This document shows positions 27,544 to 36,059 of a DNA stretch of 64,000 nt, one piece after another (within the stretch, counting starts at the first letter, position 1; each line of letters begins with the position of its first letter). The stretch lies in contig JMMB01000007.1 in the NCBI GenBank assembly GCA_000686145.1, forward strand, positions 806,001 through 870,000, in the 5' to 3' direction. The notes under the pieces are model-generated. The model was not told the DNA's origin, made no database searches, and saw only the letters and a program-made list of their open reading frames with translations. The DNA comes from Peptostreptococcaceae bacterium VA2 (lineage in GTDB: Bacteria > Bacillota > Clostridia > Peptostreptococcales > Peptostreptococcaceae). A program made the translations under genes and the position numbers.

Positions 27544-28299
27544 ATGGACAGAGTGGCATTTAGCATGTTTGGAATAGATGTTATGTGGTATGGAATTCTT
27601 ATGGCAATAGGTATGATTTTAGGAACTTTAATAGCACTTAGAGAAGCTAAAAGAGTAGGAATAAAGGAAGATGATATTTTAGACTTAGCAATACTTGCAA
27701 TACCAATAGGATTACTAGGTGCAAGATTGTATTATGTTATCTTTAATTGGGAATATTATTTCCAAAATCCATCTCAGATTTTAAACTTTAGAGGCGGAGG
27801 AATGGCTATTCATGGTGCACTTATTGGAGGTATACTTACAGGGTATATTTTTAGTAGAATAAAAAAAATAGATTTCTTAAAATTGGCTGATACTGTTATA
27901 ATAGGTATGCCCCTTGCACAAGCAATAGGTAGATGGGGAAACTTCATAAATGGAGAAGCGCATGGAGGACCTACAAACTTACCATGGGCGATAGTTGTAG
28001 ATGGGGTTAAAGTTCATCCAACATTTTTATATGAATCAATATGGAACATAGGTGTATTTGTACTCTTATGGATGCTTAGAAAGAAAAAGAAATACGAAGG
28101 ACAAATTATAGTATATTATATAACTCTATATTCTCTAGGTAGATTCTTTATAGAAGGACTTAGAACTGATAGTCTTATGATAGGGCCACTTAGAATGGCT
28201 CAAGTTATAAGTTTAGTAGGTGTAATTGGTGGTATAATTGCACATATGTATTTGTCAAAGAGAAACAAACAAAGTAAAATAGAAGAAGACAAAAAGTAA
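27544..28299 (+). CDS. lgt: Prolipoprotein diacylglyceryl transferase
   Basis: This 251-residue, seven-span membrane enzyme moves diacylglycerol from phosphatidylglycerol to the lipobox cysteine of prelipoproteins. The conserved GGMAIHGALIGG and GRWGNFINGEAHGG motifs are present. The ATG at 27544 is chosen for the AGAGGTGAT SD; an ATG at 27514 lacks one. rsmH starts 17 bases downstream and is probably cotranscribed. One client in this window is the tungstate-binding lipoprotein TupA. Confidence 0.95.
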   Translation: MDRVAFSMFGIDVMWYGILMAIGMILGTLIALREAKRVGIKEDDILDLAILAIPIGLLGARLYYVIFNWEYYFQNPSQILNFRGGGMAIHGALIGGILTGYIFSRIKKIDFLKLADTVIIGMPLAQAIGRWGNFINGEAHGGPTNLPWAIVVDGVKVHPTFLYESIWNIGVFVLLWMLRKKKKYEGQIIVYYITLYSLGRFFIEGLRTDSLMIGPLRMAQVISLVGVIGGIIAHMYLSKRNKQSKIEEDKK

Positions 28300-28315
28300 C
28301 TAAGGAGAAAACAAA

Positions 28316-29251
28316 ATGGAATTTCATCACGTATCCGTACTTTTAAATGAGTGCATAGATAATTTAGACATAAAACCAGATGGTGTATATGTAGACTGTA
28401 CAATGGGTGGAGCAGGACACTCTAAGGAAATAGTAAAAAGACTTTCAGAAAAAGGATTATTCATAGGATTTGATCAAGATAAAAATGCTATAGAAACTGC
28501 TAAAGAAAGATTAAGTGAATATAGTGATAGAGTTAAGTTTGTTCATAGTAATTTTGAAAATATAAAAGAAGAATTAGCTAATATAGGTGTTTATAAAATA
28601 GATGGAGTTCTTGCAGATTTAGGTGTTTCATCTCATCAATTAGATGAAGCTGAAAGAGGATTTTCATATATGCAAGATGCACCTCTTGATATGAGAATGG
28701 ATGTAAGATGTGATTTTTCTGCATATGATGTAGTAAATACATACAGTGAAGAAGAATTAGCTAAAATAATAAAAGACTACGGTGAAGATAACTGGGCTAA
28801 ACGTATAGCTAAGTTTATAGTAGAATTAAGAGCTGAAAAGCCAATAGAGACTACTGGAGAACTTGTAGATGTAATTAAGAAGGCTGTTCCTAAAAAAGCT
28901 AGAATGGATGGCCCACATCCAGCTAAGAGGACATTCCAAGCTATAAGAATAGAAGTAAACAATGAACTTGGTGTAATAACTAATATGATTGAAGACGCAG
29001 TATCTATAATGAATGAAGATGGAAGAGTATGCATAATAACATTCCACTCTTTAGAAGATAGAATAGTAAAAAATGCATTTAGACATTTGGCACTAGATTG
29101 TGTATGTCCTTCAAGTTTACCTATATGTCAGTGTGATAAAGAGTCTCTTGTAAAAGTTATAAGTAGAAAACCAATATTACCAACTGATGAGGAAATAGAA
29201 GTTAATCCAAGAAGTAGAAGTGCTAAGTTAAGAGTTGCAAAGAGAATATAA
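28316..29251 (+). CDS. rsmH: 16S rRNA (cytosine-1402-N4)-methyltransferase
   Basis: This 311-residue SAM-dependent methyltransferase (formerly MraW) modifies C1402 of 16S rRNA. It shows [11 protein letters not shown] at the start, the SAM-binding [21 protein letters not shown] and the C-terminal [14 protein letters not shown] signature. In most bacteria this gene is followed at once by ftsL and a penicillin-binding protein in the dcw cluster. Here it ends in a terminator and those genes appear about 16.5 kb later. The SD is AAGGAG. Confidence 0.96.
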   Translation: MEFHHVSVLLNECIDNLDIKPDGVYVDCTMGGAGHSKEIVKRLSEKGLFIGFDQDKNAIETAKERLSEYSDRVKFVHSNFENIKEELANIGVYKIDGVLADLGVSSHQLDEAERGFSYMQDAPLDMRMDVRCDFSAYDVVNTYSEEELAKIIKDYGEDNWAKRIAKFIVELRAEKPIETTGELVDVIKKAVPKKARMDGPHPAKRTFQAIRIEVNNELGVITNMIEDAVSIMNEDGRVCIITFHSLEDRIVKNAFRHLALDCVCPSSLPICQCDKESLVKVISRKPILPTDEEIEVNPRSRSAKLRVAKRI

Positions 29252-29260
29252 TATAAAATA

Positions 29261-29316
29261 AAAAATAGCTATAACATTAAAATTGATTGTATTTTATTGT
29301 TATAGCTATTTTTGTA
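29261..29316 (+). terminator. Intrinsic terminator after rsmH
   Basis: AAAAATAGCTATAACA and TGTTATAGCTATTTTT form a perfect 16-bp stem with a 21-base loop and a T-tail. Confidence 0.92.
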
Positions 29317-29367
29317 TTATATAAAAAGTTATATTTTAATGCAAACGTAATCAAAGCTTTCTAAAAC

Positions 29368-29396
29368 TTGTTAACTAATATCTGTTGTGATATATT
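29368..29396 (+). promoter_or_regulatory. Promoter for the mogA-moaC-hyd operon
   Basis: TTGTTA at 29368-29373, exactly 17 bases, and TATATT at 29391-29396, about 55 bases before mogA. Confidence 0.65.
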
Positions 29397-29451
29397 ATCT
29401 ATCAAGGAGATGTTAATTTTTATATAAAAAATATTTAAAGGAGACATTCAA

Positions 29452-29949
29452 ATGTTTAAAGTATCAATTATAACTCTTAGCGATAAAGGCTATGAGGGTA
29501 AAAGAGAAGATGTAACAGGAAAAAAATTAATAGAATTTTTTAATAATACAAACTTATATGAAGTCGTTTTATATAAATTAATAAAAGACGATAAAGATAT
29601 GTTAAAAGAGGAAATTATAAAAATTTGTGATAATAATACAGCAGATTTAATAATTACTAATGGAGGAACAGGTTTTTCAAAGAGAGATATAACTCCAGAA
29701 GCAACAAAAGAAGTTATAGAAAGAGAAATTCCAGGAATTAGTGAATATATGAGAATGGAATCATCTAAAATCACTAAAAGAGCAATATTAAGCAGAGGTG
29801 TAAGCGGAATAAGAAATAACTCTATAATAATAAATTTACCAGGTAGCCCTAAAGGTGCAATAGAAAATCTTGATTTTGTTATTGATACTTTATCTCATGG
29901 TATAGAAATTTTAAGAGGAGAAGCCACAGAATGTGCTACTAAGATATAA
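29452..29949 (+). CDS. mogA: Molybdopterin adenylyltransferase (MogA/MoaB family)
   Basis: This 165-residue MoCF_biosynth domain protein activates molybdopterin as the AMP derivative before metal insertion by MoeA. The family core ITNGGTGFSKRDITPEAT and the late NLPGSPKGAIENLDFV are clear. The SD is AAAGGAGA. It opens a run of cofactor and hydrogenase maturation genes. MogA and MoaB are hard to tell apart in Gram-positives, so the symbol is by function in context; metal choice (Mo or W) follows from the tup genes further down. Confidence 0.88.
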   Translation: MFKVSIITLSDKGYEGKREDVTGKKLIEFFNNTNLYEVVLYKLIKDDKDMLKEEIIKICDNNTADLIITNGGTGFSKRDITPEATKEVIEREIPGISEYMRMESSKITKRAILSRGVSGIRNNSIIINLPGSPKGAIENLDFVIDTLSHGIEILRGEATECATKI

Positions 29950-29962
29950 AAATGGTATATAA

Positions 29963-29980
29963 TTATATGTATACATATAA
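29963..29980. repeat. Perfect 18-base palindrome before moaC
   Basis: The sequence TTATATGTATACATATAA directly follows a TATAAT-like hexamer (29958-29963) and lies 16 bases before the moaC start. It has the shape of an operator, but no -35 is evident. Confidence 0.5.
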
Positions 29981-29995
29981 AACTGGAGGCAAAAA

Positions 29996-30463
29996 ATGTT
30001 AACTCACATAAATGAAAAAGGTTATGCAAAGATGGTAGATATAAGCGAAAAAGACGATACAAAAAGAGTTGCAATAGCAACATCAACAATTACAATGAGT
30101 GAAGAAGTTTTAGATAAAATAAGAAAAGGACAAATAAAAAAAGGTGATGTTTTATCTGTAGCTCAAGTAGCAGGTATAATGGGAGCAAAAAATACATCAT
30201 TAAACATACCTATGTGCCATCAAATTAATTTAGTTGGATGTGATTTGGATTTTGAAATGGACTATGAAACTTCATCAATAAAAATATATGCAACATGTAA
30301 ATCACTTGGAAAAACAGGTGTAGAAATGGAAGCCCTAACAGCTTGTTCTATAGCAGCACTTACTATTTACGATATGTGTAAAGCGATAGATAAAAAAATG
30401 GTTATAAGTAATACTCATTTAATAGAAAAAACTGGTGGGAAATCAGGCGAATTTAAATTTTAG
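29996..30463 (+). CDS. moaC: Cyclic pyranopterin monophosphate synthase
   Basis: This 155-residue MoaC converts the MoaA product 3',8-cyclo-GTP to cyclic pyranopterin monophosphate, the first pterin intermediate. [30 protein letters not shown] and KSGGKSGEF-like residues of the family are visible, together with an SD of TGGAGG. The leader has an 18-base perfect palindrome (29963-29980). The gene is followed 11 bases later by hydF. moaA, moaD and moaE are not in this window and must be encoded elsewhere. Confidence 0.94.
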   Translation: MLTHINEKGYAKMVDISEKDDTKRVAIATSTITMSEEVLDKIRKGQIKKGDVLSVAQVAGIMGAKNTSLNIPMCHQINLVGCDLDFEMDYETSSIKIYATCKSLGKTGVEMEALTACSIAALTIYDMCKAIDKKMVISNTHLIEKTGGKSGEFKF

Positions 30464-30474
30464 GAGGCGTTACT

Positions 30475-31683
30475 ATGAGTTTAAACTCTACTCCACAATC
30501 AGTAAGAGTTCACATAGGAATCTTTGGCAAAAGAAATGCTGGTAAATCTAGTGTAATAAATGCTATAACAAATCAAGAAGCGGCAATAGTATCAAATGTT
30601 TTAGGAACAACTACAGACCCCGTATTTAGACCAATGGAAATACTTCCAATAGGGCCGTGTGTTCTTATAGATACAGCAGGATTAGATGACGTAGGAGATC
30701 TTGGAAAACTTCGCATAAATAAAAGTATGGATGTTCTTGATAAAACAGACATAGCATTAGTTGTTATAGATAGTAGTATAGGAATTTGTGAAGAAGACTT
30801 GATTTTAACTGAAAAATTAAAATTAAAAAAAATACCATATATTTTAGTTTTAAATAAAGTTGATAAAATTTCTAATGAATCTAAACTAATAGAGAATGTT
30901 AAAAATAAAATTAATGCACCTATGGTGTGTGTATCTTCTAGGAATAAAGTTGGAATAGAAGAACTAAAAAAAGAAATTATAAATGTTATACCACAAAGTA
31001 GTAATGATTTAAAATTAGTTTCAGACCTAATAAAACCAAAAGACTTTGTGGTACTTGTAGTACCTATAGATAAGGCTGCTCCTAAAGGAAGGTTGATTCT
31101 TCCTCAACAGCAAGTGATAAGAGATATATTAGATAGTGGATCTACAGCAATAGTTGTTAAAGAAGATGAATTAAAAGATACTTTAGAAAATCTTAATAAA
31201 AAGCCAAGTATTGTTATAACAGATTCTCAAGTTTTTGAAAAAGTTAATAAAGATACACCTAAAGATATACTATTAACATCTTTTTCTATATTGTTTGCTA
31301 GACAAAAAGGAGATCTTGATGAACTTATAAGTGGAGCTTATTATATTGATAAATTAAAAGATGGTGACAAAGTTCTTATAGCTGAAGGATGTACTCATCA
31401 CAGACAAAGTGATGATATAGGTAAATTTAAAATTCCAAACTTAATCAGACAAAGAATTGGAAAAAATATAATATTTGAATTTACATCAGGGACAACTTTT
31501 ACAGAAGACATAACTCAGTACGCACTTGTTGTTCATTGTGGTGCATGTATGATGAATAGAAATGCAATGCTTTCAAGAATAGAAAAATCTAAATCTTTAA
31601 ATGTTCCTATTGTAAACTATGGAGTATTAATAGCTTACACTAAAGGAATCTTAGATAGAACTTTAGAGCCGTTTAAATTATGA
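30475..31683 (+). CDS. hydF: [FeFe]-hydrogenase maturation GTPase HydF
   Basis: This 402-residue scaffold protein carries the 2Fe subcluster precursor to apo-HydA. The N-terminal Era-like G domain has GKRNAGKSSV and DTAGLDD; a dimerisation domain follows; the C-terminal cluster domain has the CTHH and VVHCGACM ligands (the CxH...HCxxC pattern). The start has TAGGAGGCG. Its stop codon overlaps the hydE start (ATGATGA), so hydF and hydE are translationally coupled. It acts with the next two genes to mature the hydrogenase encoded on the opposite strand. Confidence 0.96.
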   Translation: MSLNSTPQSVRVHIGIFGKRNAGKSSVINAITNQEAAIVSNVLGTTTDPVFRPMEILPIGPCVLIDTAGLDDVGDLGKLRINKSMDVLDKTDIALVVIDSSIGICEEDLILTEKLKLKKIPYILVLNKVDKISNESKLIENVKNKINAPMVCVSSRNKVGIEELKKEIINVIPQSSNDLKLVSDLIKPKDFVVLVVPIDKAAPKGRLILPQQQVIRDILDSGSTAIVVKEDELKDTLENLNKKPSIVITDSQVFEKVNKDTPKDILLTSFSILFARQKGDLDELISGAYYIDKLKDGDKVLIAEGCTHHRQSDDIGKFKIPNLIRQRIGKNIIFEFTSGTTFTEDITQYALVVHCGACMMNRNAMLSRIEKSKSLNVPIVNYGVLIAYTKGILDRTLEPFKL

Positions 31684-32741
31684 TGAATATTAAAGATTTG
31701 ATTAATAAACTCTACATAACTAATTCCCTATCTTTTGATGAATTACTATATATAACAGAAAATATATCTAAACAAGAAGATAAAAATTATCTTTTTGAAA
31801 AAGCACGTGAAACAAGATATAAACATTATGAAAATAAAGTTTTTTTAAGAGGTCTTATAGAAATTTCAAATTACTGTAAGAATGATTGCTACTACTGTGG
31901 CATAAGATGTTCAAATAAAAATATAACTAGATATAGATTAACAGAAAAAGAAATTTTAAAGTGTTGTGATATAGGATATGAAATTGGATATAGAACCTTT
32001 GTATTACAAGGTGGAGAAGATCCGTTTTTGAATGATGATATCATGTGTAATATTATATATAGTATAAAATCAAAATATCCAGATTGTGCTATAACGTTGT
32101 CTATTGGTGAAAAAAATTATAATTCGTATGAAAGATACTTTTTAAGTGGAGCTGATAGATTTTTATTAAGGCATGAAACATCTACTGATTGTCATTATAA
32201 AAAATTACATCCAGAAAACTTAAGTCTTGAAAATCGAAAAAATTGTTTGAAGAATTTAAAAAAAATAGGTTATCAAGTAGGTGCTGGTTTTATGGTTGGA
32301 TCACCTTTTCAGACTAATGAGGATGTTGTACGTGATTTGATATACCTAAAGGAATTAGATCCTCATATGGTAGGGATAGGTCCTTTTATACCTCATCATG
32401 ATACTAAATTTAAAGATTTTCCCCATGGTGATTTAAATAAAAGTATCATAATACTAGCACTTACTAGACTTTTATTACCAAAGTGTTTATTACCTGCTAC
32501 AACAGCACTTGCATCAATAAGTGAAAATGGAAGGGATTTAGGGCTATTAGCAGGATGTAATGTTATTATGCCAAATCTTTCTCCACATGAATTTAGGAAA
32601 AATTATTCTCTTTATGATAATAAACTGTCAGTTGGCGAAGAAGCATGTGAATATCATAAAAGCTTGGAAGCTAGTATAAAACAACTAGGCCTTTTTGTTG
32701 ATTACTCAAGAGGCGACAATATTGAATGGAGGCGTATTTAA
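31680..32741 (+). CDS. hydE: [FeFe]-hydrogenase maturation radical SAM protein HydE
   Basis: This 353-residue radical SAM enzyme helps build the dithiomethylamine-bridged subcluster. The CxxxCxxC cluster motif CKNDCYYCGIR near residue 61 is intact, followed by VLQGGEDP and GAGFMVGSPFQT. The start overlaps the hydF stop, either ATG of ATGATG being possible, and no SD is seen, which fits coupled translation. hydG starts at the next base after the stop. The three maturases form one compact operon with mogA and moaC upstream. Confidence 0.95.
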   Translation: MMNIKDLINKLYITNSLSFDELLYITENISKQEDKNYLFEKARETRYKHYENKVFLRGLIEISNYCKNDCYYCGIRCSNKNITRYRLTEKEILKCCDIGYEIGYRTFVLQGGEDPFLNDDIMCNIIYSIKSKYPDCAITLSIGEKNYNSYERYFLSGADRFLLRHETSTDCHYKKLHPENLSLENRKNCLKNLKKIGYQVGAGFMVGSPFQTNEDVVRDLIYLKELDPHMVGIGPFIPHHDTKFKDFPHGDLNKSIIILALTRLLLPKCLLPATTALASISENGRDLGLLAGCNVIMPNLSPHEFRKNYSLYDNKLSVGEEACEYHKSLEASIKQLGLFVDYSRGDNIEWRRI

Positions 32742-34118
32742 ATGTTCATAAACCATGAACTTATTAATTCCTTATTAAAGGAAGCTAAAAATGCTACAGA
32801 TAAAGATATAGAAAAGGTATTAGAGAAAGCTTTAAATAGAGAGCAATTAGACTACAAGGATATAGCGACACTTCTTGAAATTAGTGATAAAAATCAATTG
32901 AACAAGTTGTATGAAATAGCTGGAAGAATAAAAAATGAAATTTATGGAAATAGAATAGTGGTATTCGCTCCTTTATACGTATCTAATTATTGTGTTAATG
33001 AATGTGAGTACTGTGGATATAAAAGATGTAACAAGTTTAAAAGAAGAAAACTTACAATGGATGAGATAAAAGAAGAAGTAATGATACTTGAAAAAATGGG
33101 TCATAAAAGACTTGCGCTAGAAGCTGGTGAAGACCCTGTTAATTGTTCTATTGAATATATCCTAGATTCGATAGATGCCATTTACTCTACATGTAGTGAA
33201 AATTCAAGTATAAGAAGAATAAACGTAAATATTGCAGCAACTACAGTTGAAAACTATAAAAAATTAAAAAATAAAGGAATTGGTACTTATATACTATTCC
33301 AAGAAACTTATCATCAACCTACATTTACAAAAGTGCATGGTAAGTGTGTAAAAAATAACTATGATTATCACTTAACAGCTTTTGATAGAGCTATGGAAGC
33401 TGGTGTTGATGATGTTGGAGCTGGTGTATTATTTGGATTAGCTGATCCTAAATTTGAGGTACTTGGGCTTATGATGCATAATGCTCATCTTGAAGAAAAA
33501 TTTGGAGTAGGTTTCCATACTATATCGTTCCCTAGATTAAAAAAAGCTGAGGGTATGGACTTGAAAGATTTCCCTCACTTAGTTGATGATGATATGTTCA
33601 AAAAAATAGTTGCTATAACTCGTTTAGCAGTACCTTTTACAGGTATAATAATGTCTACTCGTGAAAGTGAAACTATGAGACGTGAACTATTAAAATATGG
33701 AGTATCTCAGGTTAGTGCTGGTTCTATAACAGGTGTTGGTGGATATAAAGAAGAACAAGATGGAAAAGAAGTTGACCAATTTAAGCTAGAAGATCATAGA
33801 ACTCCAATAGAGGTTTTAAAATCTCTTATAAAGGACGGTTACATTCCTAGTTACTGTACTGCATGCTACAGAATGGGAAGAACTGGAGATAGATTTATGA
33901 AATTAGCTAAAAGCGGAGAAATACATAATGTTTGTACTCCAAACGCACTTACAACGTTAATGGAATTCTTATTAGATTATGGTGATGAAGAATTAAAATT
34001 AATGGGAGAAGAATTTATTGCTAAGGAAATAGATAAAATAGAAAATGAAAATACAAAAAATATAGTAATTAATAATATAGCTTCTTTAAAAGAAGGTAAA
34101 AGAGATTTATATTTATAG
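32742..34118 (+). CDS. hydG: [FeFe]-hydrogenase maturation tyrosine lyase HydG
   Basis: This 458-residue radical SAM enzyme cleaves tyrosine to give CO and cyanide for the H-cluster. The N-terminal CVNECEYCGYKRCN binds the SAM cluster, LALEAGEDP follows, and the C-terminal CTACYRMGRTGDRFMKLA with a later cysteine binds the auxiliary cluster. The SD GGAGGCG lies in the end of hydE. The length is typical. The gene converges on hydA with a terminator between them. Confidence 0.96.
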   Translation: MFINHELINSLLKEAKNATDKDIEKVLEKALNREQLDYKDIATLLEISDKNQLNKLYEIAGRIKNEIYGNRIVVFAPLYVSNYCVNECEYCGYKRCNKFKRRKLTMDEIKEEVMILEKMGHKRLALEAGEDPVNCSIEYILDSIDAIYSTCSENSSIRRINVNIAATTVENYKKLKNKGIGTYILFQETYHQPTFTKVHGKCVKNNYDYHLTAFDRAMEAGVDDVGAGVLFGLADPKFEVLGLMMHNAHLEEKFGVGFHTISFPRLKKAEGMDLKDFPHLVDDDMFKKIVAITRLAVPFTGIIMSTRESETMRRELLKYGVSQVSAGSITGVGGYKEEQDGKEVDQFKLEDHRTPIEVLKSLIKDGYIPSYCTACYRMGRTGDRFMKLAKSGEIHNVCTPNALTTLMEFLLDYGDEELKLMGEEFIAKEIDKIENENTKNIVINNIASLKEGKRDLYL

Positions 34119-34128
34119 CATTACAAAA

Positions 34129-34153
34129 GGCTCTTGGAATATTTCCAAGAGCC
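34129..34153. terminator. Terminator between hydG and hydA
   Basis: GGCTCTTGGAA-TAT-TTCCAAGAGCC, an 11-bp stem. On the minus strand it is followed by TTTTG, so it serves hydA best; on the plus strand the T-run is weak. Confidence 0.8.
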
Positions 34154-34187
34154 TAAATTTATTAAATATAAAATAATATATAATTTA

Positions 34188-35915
34188 TTATTTTTGTCTT
34201 TTTACAAAATGAGTATGAAGTATATGATGGGCCTTATGAGCACCTGGAGATTTTAAGTATTCATCATATAATTTTATTATTGATGGATTTTCATGTGATT
34301 TACGTAAAGGTTTATTTTTATCTATTTTATATAATCCTTGTGCACGTTTTTTTATTATATCAAAATCACCATTGTGATACGGTTGACCGCCACCGCCAAC
34401 ACATCCACCAGGACACGCCATAACTTCGATTATATGGTATTTACAAGTACCATTTTCTATTTGTTCTAATACATTTCTTGCATTTCCTAATCCACATACA
34501 ACTGCAACATTTACATCAACTGAATTTATATTTAAAGTAGCTTCTTTTATACCTTTTATTCCTCTTAACTCTTTAAATTCAACTTTTTCTAAATTATCTT
34601 TAGTTATCCATTCATAAGCAGTACGAAGAGCAGCTTCTAAAACTCCACCAGTAGTACCAAATATTACAGATGCTCCAGTAGATTCTCCTAGTGGATGATC
34701 AAAATCATTTTCTTCTAAATTATCAAAGTTTATACCTGCTTCTTTTATCATTCTTGCTAATTCTCTAGTAGTTATTACTGTGTCAACATCTTGAATATTA
34801 TCAACTGATAATTCCTCACGAGATGCTTCGAATTTTTTAGCAACGCAAGGCATAACTGCTACGACATACATATCTTCTGGTTTTGTGTTAAGTTTTTTAG
34901 GAAGATATGATTTTGCTATTGCTCCAAACATTTGTTGTGGAGATTTACAAGATGACGGATGATTTAAAAGTTCTGGTTTTTGGTGTTCTATAAATTTTAT
35001 CCATGCAGGACAACAACTTGTAAGTATAGGTAAGTTTTCGCCAGATTGTAATCTGTTTATAAACTCATTTGCTTCTTCCATTATAGTTAAGTCAGCTGCA
35101 AAATCAGTATCAAAAATTAAGTCAAAGCCTAATTTTTTAAGTGCAGTAACTATTTTACCAGTAACTATAGAACCAATTTCCATGCCAAATTCTTCACCAA
35201 GAGCAACTCTAACTGCAGGCGCTATTTGAACAACAACCTTTTTATCATCATCATCAATAGCATCCCATACATCTTTTATATTATTAACTTCTGTTAATGC
35301 ACCAGTTGGGCATACTGCAACGCATTGACCACAGTATGTACAAGATGTTTTTTCTAAATATTTTTCAGTAGAACTTATAACTTTTTTGTACCCGTTATCT
35401 ATCTCTGTTAATAAATTAACAGTTTGGATTTTATTACACATAACTTCACACTTTCTGCAAAGGATACATTTTTCAGGGTCTCTAACTATTGATTTACTAG
35501 AATTATCTATTTCATATCTTAATTTTGGTTTAACGACATTTAAATTTCTCACTCCACAGTCAGCTGCTATAGACTGTAGGGCACAATCATTATGCTTTTC
35601 ACATAACAAACAGTCTTGTGGATGTGTTTCTAATATTTTTTCTATAGCTTGCTTACGAGCGGTTGTAGCTTTTTCAGAATGAGTGTATATTTTCATGTTT
35701 TCAACTGGGTAAGAAGAACATGAGTTAAGTAAACCTAAATTAGTATCTACTTTACATACGCCACATGACGCACATTCATCTATATTTATATCTTTAAATT
35801 TCAAACTACATATATGAGGTATATCTATGTTTAAAGATTTTGAGATTTCAAGAATTGTGTTGCTATTATCGATATTAACGTTTTTATCATTTATAAATAT
35901 ATTAATAAAACTCAT
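34188..35915 (-). CDS. hydA: [FeFe]-hydrogenase, monomeric M3 type
   Basis: This 575-residue enzyme evolves or takes up H2 with ferredoxin-type electrons. Domains: [2Fe-2S] (C36, C48, C51, C66), a His-ligated [4Fe-4S] (H98, C102, C105, C111), two further [4Fe-4S] clusters (CILCRKCEVMC and CTYCGQCVAVC), and the H-cluster domain with TSCCPAW, MPCVAKKFE and ACPGGCVGGGGQP. All H-cluster cysteines are present. The architecture is that of Clostridium CpI. The SD is AGGAG. It is divergent from fdhF, which has the same N-terminal cluster arrangement, suggesting the two enzymes exchange electrons. Confidence 0.97.
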   Translation of the reverse strand: MSFINIFINDKNVNIDNSNTILEISKSLNIDIPHICSLKFKDINIDECASCGVCKVDTNLGLLNSCSSYPVENMKIYTHSEKATTARKQAIEKILETHPQDCLLCEKHNDCALQSIAADCGVRNLNVVKPKLRYEIDNSSKSIVRDPEKCILCRKCEVMCNKIQTVNLLTEIDNGYKKVISSTEKYLEKTSCTYCGQCVAVCPTGALTEVNNIKDVWDAIDDDDKKVVVQIAPAVRVALGEEFGMEIGSIVTGKIVTALKKLGFDLIFDTDFAADLTIMEEANEFINRLQSGENLPILTSCCPAWIKFIEHQKPELLNHPSSCKSPQQMFGAIAKSYLPKKLNTKPEDMYVVAVMPCVAKKFEASREELSVDNIQDVDTVITTRELARMIKEAGINFDNLEENDFDHPLGESTGASVIFGTTGGVLEAALRTAYEWITKDNLEKVEFKELRGIKGIKEATLNINSVDVNVAVVCGLGNARNVLEQIENGTCKYHIIEVMACPGGCVGGGGQPYHNGDFDIIKKRAQGLYKIDKNKPLRKSHENPSIIKLYDEYLKSPGAHKAHHILHTHFVKRQK

Positions 35916-36059
35916 TGTATTAGCTCCTATATTATGATATTTTATATTTGTGAAATAAAATCTAATATAAAGAGAGTATACTACAAAAATTTAAGACTGT
36001 ATACAAAATTCAATACCTTAAGATTCAATATCAAAAACAATACTTTAGGAGTGATTTAA

